Shown here one piece after another: positions 9,235-15,546 of a DNA stretch of 64,000 nt. The DNA lies in assembly GCA_021323855.1 (NCBI GenBank), contig JAJPKE010000037.1:1-64000 (forward strand), written 5' to 3'. The first letter of the stretch is position 1. Each line of letters starts with the position of its first letter. The notes beneath the pieces are model-generated. The model ran no database searches, had not been told where the DNA came from, and saw nothing but the letters and a program-made list of their open reading frames with translations. Both the position numbers and the translations under genes were made by a program. Source of the DNA: Chloroflexota bacterium (GTDB lineage: Bacteria; Chloroflexota; Ktedonobacteria; Ktedonobacterales; JADMIN01).

Positions 9235-10389
9235 ATGCGCCAGGAAACCCTAGCTGTTCACGCTGGCAGAGCGAGCGACCCGGCAACGGGCGCAGTGACG
9301 CCGCCGATTCACCTTTCGACCACCTTCGAGCGTGCGCCGGATGGCAGCTTCCCCGGTGGGCATGTCTACACGCGCACCACCAATCCCAATCGCGCGGAAC
9401 TGGAGGATGCGCTTGCGGCGCTGGAAGGCGGCGCGGCTGCGGCGGCGTTTGCATCTGGCACGGCGGCCATCATGACGGTGATGCAGGCGCTTGCCCCTGG
9501 CGATCATGTGCTGGTGGCGAACGACGCTTACCACGGCACCGGAAGGCTGCTCCGCGAAACCTTCGTGCCCTGGGGACTGCGTGTCACCTTCGTGGATTTG
9601 ACGGACCTGGCGGCGGTGCGTGCCGCGCTCACGCCGGAGACACGCCTGCTCTGGACCGAGACACCCTCCAATCCACTGCTCAAAGTGACCGATCTGGCTG
9701 CGGTGGCGGCGCTCGCGCATGAGGCGGGCGCGCTCTGTGCCTGCGACAACACGTTGGCAACGCCTATCTTGCAGCAGCCGTTGCGGTTGGGCATGGACCT
9801 GGTGATGCACTCAACCACCAAATATCTCGGCGGCCATAGTGATGTGCTAGGCGGCGCGGTCGTCGTGCGGGAGGATGGGCCGTTCTTTGCGAAAGTACGG
9901 CGCATCCAAGTGAGCGGTGGCGCGGTGCCGTCGCCATTCGACTGCTGGCTCGTGCTGCGCGGCATTCGCACGCTGCCCTATCGCATGCGCGCCCATGCGG
10001 AGAACGCGAAGAAGGTTGCTGATTATCTCAGCGAACATCCTGCGGTGGAAGCGGTTCACTATCCAGGGCTGGCGACGCATCCCGGCCATGAGATTGCGCT
10101 GCGGCAGATGACGCTGCCCGGTGGTATGCTCTCGATGCAGGTGCATGGGGGGCAGGAAGCGGCAATGCGGGTGGCGGCGCGAGTGCAACTCTTCACCAGG
10201 GCGACGAGCCTGGGCGGGCCAGAGAGCTTGATCGAGCATCGCGCCTCTATCGAGGGACCGGGATCTACGACGCCGGAGAATCTGCTGCGACTCTCGATTG
10301 GCCTCGAACACCCAGATGATCTCATTGAAGATTTGGCGCAGGCGCTCGGAGACCTCACCCCCCTAGCCCCCTCTCCCGCGAGGAGATGA
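9235..10389 (+). CDS. Cys/Met-metabolism PLP enzyme (cystathionine gamma-synthase / gamma-lyase family)
   Basis: A fold-type I PLP enzyme of the trans-sulfuration family. Visible motifs are VHAGR, PPIHLSTTF, the cofactor-binding YTRTTNPNR, ASGTAAI, the substrate-side TETPSNPLLKVTD, DNTLATP, and the PLP lysine in HSTTKYLGGHSDVLGG. The final SLGGPESLIEHRAS is also typical. MetB and MetC-like activities cannot be separated by eye, so no symbol is given. Start: ATG 9235 (GTG 9229 is possible), touching the stop of the DUF2071 gene. Unusually, the C-terminal ending GDLTPLAPSPARR and the stop codon are supplied by a dispersed palindromic repeat. Confidence 0.93.
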   Translation: MRQETLAVHAGRASDPATGAVTPPIHLSTTFERAPDGSFPGGHVYTRTTNPNRAELEDALAALEGGAAAAAFASGTAAIMTVMQALAPGDHVLVANDAYHGTGRLLRETFVPWGLRVTFVDLTDLAAVRAALTPETRLLWTETPSNPLLKVTDLAAVAALAHEAGALCACDNTLATPILQQPLRLGMDLVMHSTTKYLGGHSDVLGGAVVVREDGPFFAKVRRIQVSGGAVPSPFDCWLVLRGIRTLPYRMRAHAENAKKVADYLSEHPAVEAVHYPGLATHPGHEIALRQMTLPGGMLSMQVHGGQEAAMRVAARVQLFTRATSLGGPESLIEHRASIEGPGSTTPENLLRLSIGLEHPDDLIEDLAQALGDLTPLAPSPARR

Positions 10390-10392
10390 GGA
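10349..10392. repeat. Palindromic dispersed repeat inside the 3' end of a coding region
   Basis: GAGACCTCACCCCCCTAGCC plus the CCTCTCCCGCGAGGAGATG hairpin belongs to the same family as the copies at 3875 and 21039. Here it lies before the stop codon of the PLP enzyme gene, so it encodes the last 12 residues and the stop. Confidence 0.85.
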
Positions 10393-10418
10393 TCAGACGA
10401 AGAACAGGAGCAATGTGT

Positions 10419-10934
10419 ATGGCGGCGGCAACGTTCACGTTCTCGCCAATGAATGATGCGGATGCCCGTGCTATCGCCTCCTGGCGCTATGAGGGGCCGT
10501 ACAGTGTCTATGGGATGGGTAGCGACCAGGAGAGCCGTGACGCCGCCGTTGCGGAACTGCTGGATAGGCGCAGTCCACATTTTGCCGTGCGCGACGAACA
10601 CGGTGAACTGGTGGGCTTCTTTGGCTTTGGCACGGCGGCTGAAGTCAGCGACGAGGTGGAACCGGCGCTGTGGAGCGAAGATCGCTGCCTCTCGGTCGGC
10701 CTCGGTCTGTGTCCCCATCTCACCGGCAAAGGGTTGGGGCTGGCTTTCGTCGAGGCCGGGCTGGATTTCGCCCGCCAGCAATTCGCACCTGAGTCGTTCA
10801 GGATGTTTGTGCTGGCCTGGAACCAACGCGCGATTAAGGTCTACGAGCGCGCTGGCTTCACTCAGGTGCGCACGTTCGTTCAGCGCAACATACACGGCGA
10901 GAACGAGTTCATCGAACTGCGCCGGCCCGTGTAG
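10419..10934 (+). CDS. GNAT family N-acetyltransferase
   Basis: The product has the GNAT acetyl-CoA fold. It begins ATFTFSPMNDADARAIASW; the central strand is GELVGFFGFG, the LSVGLGLCPHLTGKGLGLAFVEAGLDFA segment carries the acetyl-CoA pyrophosphate-binding Q/RxxGxG/A-like loop (here HLTGKGLG), and MFVLAWNQRAIKVYERAGF is the conserved C-terminal motif. This looks like the RimJ/RimL-like branch, which acetylates protein N-termini, sugars or small amines. ATG 10419 is preferred because AGGAG at 10406-10410 is 8 bases away, whereas the upstream ATG 10413 is too close to it. The acceptor is unknown. Confidence 0.88.
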   Translation: MAAATFTFSPMNDADARAIASWRYEGPYSVYGMGSDQESRDAAVAELLDRRSPHFAVRDEHGELVGFFGFGTAAEVSDEVEPALWSEDRCLSVGLGLCPHLTGKGLGLAFVEAGLDFARQQFAPESFRMFVLAWNQRAIKVYERAGFTQVRTFVQRNIHGENEFIELRRPV

Positions 10935-10950
10935 CACACCAGCCGGCAAA

Positions 10951-11132
10951 TGAATTCGCGCCTGGATGGCGTCCCGCCGCGAAGCCCGCCTGCGCTGACT
11001 AGACATAGGCGCCTGTTCTCCCTCCCTCGCGGCTCTGAAGAGCCGGCGCACGGAAGGGGGACTGAAGTCCTGCGTGGGCCAGCAGTTCACTGCCGCTAGT
11101 AGCGTGGGCCGGCACTTTAGTGCCGCTGGTAT
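10951..11132. repeat. Dispersed modular palindromic repeats, copy 2
   Basis: The first part (GAATTCGCGCCTGGATGGC, then CCGCGAAGCCCGCCTGCG) resembles the block at 32886-33110. The second part (11026-11132) has GGCTCTGAAGAGCCGGCGCACG, GGGACTGAAGTCCTGCG and GGCCGGCACTTTAGTGCCGCT units like those at 30469-30646. The block abuts the foldback element that begins at 11138. Confidence 0.65.
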
Positions 11133-11221
11133 CGTATTCCCAGAGAAGCTCATTCACAGAGGATGAACGCCTCTGATGATGAGCCACTCTGGGAAATACC
11201 ACCACGGGTGGTCATCCATTC

Positions 11222-11315
11222 TCACAGGAGGTCATCCATTGGCACAGGGTGTCATACACGGATGATGACCGCCTGTGGAGAGAGTGACCGCCTGTGGAGA
11301 GAGTGACCGCCTGTG
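11222..11315. repeat. Left arm of perfect 94-bp inverted repeat (iterons)
   Basis: The arm contains 13-base iterons of form CACAGGnGGTCAT at 11223 and 11243 (a third, CACGGGTGGTCAT, starts at 11203, giving an exact 20-base period), then three in reverse orientation (ATGACCGCCTGTG at 11265, GTGACCGCCTGTG at 11284 and 11303, 19-base period). The mirror copy is 11766-11859. Confidence 0.9.
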
Positions 11316-11526
11316 GAGAGAGTGACGTCATGTTTGGGAGTCTGGCTCACTACTGCCCTCTTGACGATAGAACGAATAGTCTCTATTCGTTCGTAGGGAT
11401 CGCAAACACTTCTACCAACTGCGCCACTTCGTGGGTGTACTGTAGGTGGTACACTGTCTCGGCTTTAGTCCAGTTCACCGTGTGCCAGTACTTGTGAGCC
11501 GCGTTTCAGCCTCAATCTATTCGTCC

Positions 11527-11638
11527 TTCTATACCGCCTTATGGCGTCATTATGTTCTATACCGCCTTATGGCGTCATTATGTTCTATACCGCCTTATGG
11601 CGTCATTATGTTCTATACCGCCTTATGGCGTCATTATG
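11527..11638. repeat. Four exact tandem copies of a 28-bp unit
   Basis: The unit TTCTATACCGCCTTATGGCG plus TCATTATG is repeated four times without spacer or mismatch. Each unit contains a CGCC-TTAT-GGCG hairpin core and a TATACC box. There are no spacers, so this is not a CRISPR array. Confidence 0.95.
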
Positions 11639-11765
11639 TTGGAATAACCACCCAAAGTGAAGATCATCTTAAACTGGAACAGCATTGATGAGGAGAACCG
11701 TGAGCCAGAGGACGAAACATAGTGTTATATACTGATGCCCCCTCACTGGATATACACTGGATATA

Positions 11766-11859
11766 CACAGGCGGTCACTCTCTCCACAGGCGGTCACTCT
11801 CTCCACAGGCGGTCATCATCCGTGTATGACACCCTGTGCCAATGGATGACCTCCTGTGA
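11766..11859. repeat. Right arm of perfect 94-bp inverted repeat (iterons)
   Basis: Reverse complement of 11222-11315 over its whole length. Outside it the arm continues with CAGAGGCGCTCAT and CAGAGAGGCTCAT, a second iteron type (CAGAGnnGCTCAT) that also appears in the left tip at 11141, 11163 and 11179. Confidence 0.9.
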
Positions 11860-11981
11860 TAGTACTTTCTCAGAGGCGCTCATCATCCCCAGAGAGGCTC
11901 ATGCCAGATGAATGAGCCTCTCTGGCAGCGCCGGTACGCTATCAATCTCGCACCTCCACGTATGGAGTTGAGGATGCGAGC

Positions 11982-13025
11982 TTACGGCAGCTTGACCAGC
12001 GCCGCGCCGACGCTTGCCAGCGTTGAGCAGCCGGAAAGCGCCATCGCCTGCTCCAATTCGTCGCGCAGCAAGTGCAGCACACGGCGAACACCATCCGCGC
12101 CATCCACCGCGAGACCCCAGAGAACCGGCCTGCCGATGAGGACGGCGCGCGCACCCAGCGCCAGCGCCATCAGGACATCGGTGCCGCGCCGGATGCCGCC
12201 ATCCATATACACCTCACAGCGCCCGTTGACTGCCGCGACGACTTCGGGCAGCGCCTCGATGCTGGCGGGAACGCAATCGAGCTGGCGCCCGCCGTGATTG
12301 GAAACAATGATGCCATCCACGCCATGCTCCACGGCCAGCACGGCATCTTCCGCCGTCAGGATGCCTTTGAGAATGATCGGCAGGCTGGTGAGACTGCGCA
12401 GCCAGGCGATATCGTTCCAGGTGAGTGATGCCGGTTCGGTTTCCAGGTCGCCGGGATAATTTGCCATCGAGAGTCCCTCCGGCATTTCAAACTGCGCACG
12501 CTCCTCGCGCTCTTTGACGCCGAAACGCGGCGCATCCACCGTCACCACGATTGCGCGGTAGCCCGCCGCTTCGGCGCGTCGCACCAGCGATTCGGAGAAC
12601 GAACGATCTGTGAGGTCTTCGAGTGGATGGTCCACATAGAGCTGATACCAGAACGGACCCGTCGCGGCAGTGGCAATCTCTTCGAGCGAGCGCGTGGCGG
12701 AGGTGCTGGCCGTCATCAGGGTGCCGGCCTCGCCAGCCGCCAGCGCGGTTGCGCACTCGCCTTCAGGATGGGCGAGGCAATGGGCAGCCGTCGGCGCAAT
12801 CAGAATGGGCATCGTGACGGGGATGCCCTGCACCGTCGTATGCAAGTCGCAGGTGCTGACATCCACCAGCATACGCGGGCGGATGCGGATACGTGCGAAC
12901 GCCTCGCGGTTGGCACGGAGCGTCACCTCATCACCAACGCCGCTGGAATAGTACGCCCACGCCCCTGGCTCCATACGCGCCTCAGCCGCCGCCTCGTAGT
13001 CATGCAGATTGATGAGCATTGCCAT
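11982..13025 (-). CDS. FMN-dependent alpha-hydroxy acid oxidase/dehydrogenase
   Basis: The 347-residue product is a TIM-barrel flavoprotein of the lactate/glycolate/mandelate oxidase family. It shows YYSSGVGDEVTLRANREAF, RPRMLVDVSTCDLHTTV, ILIAPTAAHCLAHPEGE, FWYQLYV, the FMN-phosphate lysine in LPIILKGILTAEDA, the catalytic IVSNHGGRQLD (base His and substrate-binding Arg) and DGGIRRGTDVLMALALGA. It oxidises a 2-hydroxy acid to the 2-oxo acid; oxidase and quinone-linked dehydrogenase forms cannot be separated by eye. It starts MAMLINLHDYE; the second Met (13019) is possible. It stands alone, transcribed toward the foldback element. Confidence 0.93.
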   Translation of the reverse strand: MAMLINLHDYEAAAEARMEPGAWAYYSSGVGDEVTLRANREAFARIRIRPRMLVDVSTCDLHTTVQGIPVTMPILIAPTAAHCLAHPEGECATALAAGEAGTLMTASTSATRSLEEIATAATGPFWYQLYVDHPLEDLTDRSFSESLVRRAEAAGYRAIVVTVDAPRFGVKEREERAQFEMPEGLSMANYPGDLETEPASLTWNDIAWLRSLTSLPIILKGILTAEDAVLAVEHGVDGIIVSNHGGRQLDCVPASIEALPEVVAAVNGRCEVYMDGGIRRGTDVLMALALGARAVLIGRPVLWGLAVDGADGVRRVLHLLRDELEQAMALSGCSTLASVGAALVKLP

Positions 13026-13207
13026 TGTTCTCTGCTGTTCTCTTTCACTCCTGCTCTATCGAGCCTCTACGTACTTCCCCAGTAACCCTTCGCTCATGCT
13101 ATTTGACGCAAACCACCTATGAGGCAAAGAAATCTACTCGACCACATCATGGCTGTTCTGGTGCAGTGCCACGTACTCGTATGAAAACCAAATAAGCGCG
13201 CATGTCT

Positions 13208-14341
13208 CTATGGTGTTGCCGTGGGAGTCGCAGATGAACCAGATGATGGGGAGGCTGGCAATTGCTGTTCGATCTGAAAGCCCCAGGTGAGCAGCGTCTC
13301 AGCGTCAACGAAGCGTAAGACATCTGAGGGGTCCTGCTCGCCCAGCACCACGCCGATTAGTTCGCCATAGGAGCGTTTGGCGGCGAAGACCAGGCATCCG
13401 CCCGCCTGGCCCGTGTATCCGGTTTTGATGCCGATAGCGCCTGGATAGTACAACTGCTGTCCAGTGATGAGCAGATCGTTGGTGGTCAGCCAGGAATAGG
13501 TGCCGTGATCACTGGTGGCAGGCAGCGTGTAGGTGGCGGTTTGCACAATCTGCGCGAAGGCAGGATTCTGCATCGCGGCGGTTGCCAGGCGCGCCAGATC
13601 ACGGGCGGTGGTGTAGTGGTGCGGCGCATCCAGCCCATGCACGTCGTTATAGTGGGTGTGGCGCATATCGAGGAGTCCGGCTTCCAAGTTCATCAGCGCG
13701 ACAAAGTTTTGCTGTGAGCCAGCGATGCCATCGGCTATCGCAATCGCCGCATCGTCGCCGGAGGGCAGCATCAACCCGTAGAGCAGGTCATGCAGCGTTA
13801 ACACATCACCCGGACGCAGATTCGCCACGCTGGCGTCATACTCGGCGTGGAGCAGCGCGCCGTTGGCGTCCGCGCCAATGGTGATGCGTTGATCGAGGTG
13901 GCCGAAGGTCAGCGCAACGTAAGCCGTCATGATCTTGGTGGTGCTGGCCATCGCCACTTCTTCATCAGCATTATCAGCCAGATAGATATCATTGGTGGCA
14001 GGATTAAGCAGAAACGCTTCGTTGGCGCTAACCGTGGGAGCGGTGGGCAGGTGGCCGGCATAGGGATGGAAGGCGGGCAGCGGTTGGGCAACCGTGGGCT
14101 GCGAGGAGTTGCCGTTCAGCCCATTCAGTCCGTTCGCCGCCACTGGTGGCTCGATGAAATGCACGGCGCTTTCGCTGCCGCCGCAGCCCGCCAGGACCAA
14201 TGCCAGCAACGCCGACACTGCCAGCAGCGCCAGCAACGAGCGTTGGCGCTTGCCCAGATAGGCGAATCGCCGCTGCTGAGTTATCCCTGGTATCCTTTGC
14301 AACGCCGCCACACTCCTGCCATTGCTCATCGCACGTACCAT
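13208..14341 (-). CDS. D-alanyl-D-alanine carboxypeptidase (peptidase S11, DacF-like) lipoprotein
   Basis: This is a penicillin-binding-protein fold. The SxxK motif is ASTTK with the active Ser, the second motif is SGDDAA (Asp where SGN is usual), and the third is KTGYTG. The N-terminus has a basic lead, a hydrophobic stretch (LLALLAVSALLALVL) and the lipobox LAGC, so it is probably membrane-anchored outside the cell. A Pro/Asn-rich linker separates the anchor from the catalytic domain at about residue 100. It trims the terminal D-Ala of peptidoglycan stem peptides. The start is either Met1 (14341) or Met5 (14329). Confidence 0.93.
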   Translation of the reverse strand: MVRAMSNGRSVAALQRIPGITQQRRFAYLGKRQRSLLALLAVSALLALVLAGCGGSESAVHFIEPPVAANGLNGLNGNSSQPTVAQPLPAFHPYAGHLPTAPTVSANEAFLLNPATNDIYLADNADEEVAMASTTKIMTAYVALTFGHLDQRITIGADANGALLHAEYDASVANLRPGDVLTLHDLLYGLMLPSGDDAAIAIADGIAGSQQNFVALMNLEAGLLDMRHTHYNDVHGLDAPHHYTTARDLARLATAAMQNPAFAQIVQTATYTLPATSDHGTYSWLTTNDLLITGQQLYYPGAIGIKTGYTGQAGGCLVFAAKRSYGELIGVVLGEQDPSDVLRFVDAETLLTWGFQIEQQLPASPSSGSSATPTATP

Positions 14342-14530
14342 CCCATATTTCGGTTTTGGATCTGCCTTTTTGGTAGGCGTATGTCCTGCACCACCATATC
14401 ATGTTTGCCGCTCAGCGGGAAGACTCCCAGGAGACATTGCCACTGGATGTTGCCTTGTGAATTTCTCTCTATCGCATACACGCTTCACCCCAGCAGCTTT
14501 TGCCATTTCCTGCGAATTGTCTCCCATGCC

Positions 14531-14559
14531 TTGTACCGCAAGGTCGTTTCCGGTATACT
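14531..14559 (+). promoter_or_regulatory. Sigma-70-like promoter
   Basis: TTGTAC at 14531 and TATACT at 14554 are separated by exactly 17 bases. The predicted transcript start near 14566 leaves a leader of about 43 bases before the gene at 14609. Confidence 0.55.
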
Positions 14560-14608
14560 GGCTACGCCGAAAACCTCACCTGCAAAAGCGGATAGAAAGA
14601 GGAAAGAC

Positions 14609-15340
14609 ATGAAAAGGAGAGACTATAGAGGACATATGGAGCAAATACACGGTTTCACCCGGTTTATGGTGCAGCGCCGGAAACTAACGGTGATATTGGC
14701 CACGCTGGTGGCGCTTGTTGCCGTCATGAGCAGCTATGCGCTCTGGCAAAAGATAAGCGTTCCGTCGCCCGGCGAAAAGATCATCATACAGTCACGCACG
14801 GCGCATTTGCTTGACGCCACTTTTAAGATTGCGTATATCAACGACGAGGGAGACCAATATCTCGGTACAGGAGAACTGACTACAAAGCCCCATCGTACAG
14901 AAGAGATTTTGCAATCTGTCAACACGTATCCGCTAATTATGCAGGCAGATATTCTGGATTATGCCACCCAAGCAGACTATTACAAGGACACCTTAATTAA
15001 TCCTGATCAACATGGTTGGGGAAAATTGCGAGGATTTCCTTCTGGCTTTGAAACGACCATTCTGCCGCTCATCTATCAGCGACTCTCGGATGCGACGTTA
15101 ATAGGGACAGAACAGGTGAATGGTATGACCGTATGGCATATATACGGCACGCTTACCGCGCCTGACGAATTTTATACAAATACGACAGATACAGCGCAGA
15201 TTGACGTGTATCTGCGCCAGGATTCGTATTTGCCCGTCAAACTGCTCGTGCATGTGACGGGCGGCGTCATGGAGGATGATATGTTCGAGTTTACAGCATT
15301 CAACACAGGCGTGAGCATCAAGCTGCCAAAGGTTGGCTAA
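14609..15340 (+). CDS. Membrane-anchored extracytoplasmic protein, possibly LppX/LprG-like
   Basis: The frame is open far upstream, over the reverse strand of the carboxypeptidase gene, but a promoter at 14531-14559 and AGAAAGAGGAAAG before ATG 14609 define this start. The 243-residue product has one hydrophobic segment (TVILATLVALVAVMSSYALW, about residues 31-50) and then a soluble extracytoplasmic domain. The domain is rich in beta strands and contains YLGTGELTTKP, VNGMTVWHIYGTL and QIDVYLRQDSYLPVKL. This pattern resembles LolA/LppX-type lipid-binding halves of a barrel, but there is no lipobox Cys. Its AT content is higher than that of its neighbours. The function call is tentative. Confidence 0.75.
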   Translation: MKRRDYRGHMEQIHGFTRFMVQRRKLTVILATLVALVAVMSSYALWQKISVPSPGEKIIIQSRTAHLLDATFKIAYINDEGDQYLGTGELTTKPHRTEEILQSVNTYPLIMQADILDYATQADYYKDTLINPDQHGWGKLRGFPSGFETTILPLIYQRLSDATLIGTEQVNGMTVWHIYGTLTAPDEFYTNTTDTAQIDVYLRQDSYLPVKLLVHVTGGVMEDDMFEFTAFNTGVSIKLPKVG

Positions 15341-15476
15341 ACAGCGAACAGGTTATATCCGTGACAGGCCGCGTTTGTCGTTCGTTAGTAGCACTGTTGG
15401 TTGCTCGATGTTGCGCTCTCTCATAGTGCTGATGAGACGTTGATGAGACATTGAGGCTGGTATGTTCTGGCTGGCA

Positions 15477-15485
15477 TGGTATACT
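15477..15485 (+). promoter_or_regulatory. Extended -10 promoter candidate
   Basis: TGGTATACT lies 60 bases before the kinase-like gene start at 15547. A TTGAGG at 15451 is too far for a normal -35, so the extended -10 may carry recognition. Confidence 0.45.
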
Positions 15486-15546
15486 GGCACTACTGTGGGG
15501 CGGTTGCGGTTGAAATTTCGGGTGGCGCGTGGGGCGAGGAGGCGCT

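Larger units (their letters stand above)
11138..11925. repeat. Foldback element with iteron-built inverted arms and inner 28-bp tandem repeats
   Basis: The two arms are mirror images around a central segment of about 450 bases. The outer tips are hairpins: 11138-11153 pairs with 11179-11194 (two mismatches), and 11889-11902 pairs perfectly with 11912-11925. Inside these is a perfect 94 bp inverted repeat. The centre holds two further hairpins (11370-11392, 11435-11454) and a tandem repeat. No transposase or plausible gene is inside; the longest frames (67 and 80 codons) look random. It could be a non-autonomous mobile element, a recombination site or a protein-binding array. Confidence 0.8.

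Noticed and set aside
10059..11153. 364-codon frame antisense to the PLP enzyme and GNAT genes
   Set aside because: It runs through two well-supported genes and two repeat blocks, so it is a shadow frame.
11527..11638. Four 28-base direct repeats resembling a CRISPR array
   Set aside because: The units abut with no spacers, and no cas gene is in the window.
13847..14608. N-terminal extension of the gene at 14609
   Set aside because: The extension lies antisense to the carboxypeptidase gene and upstream of a good promoter at 14531-14559.
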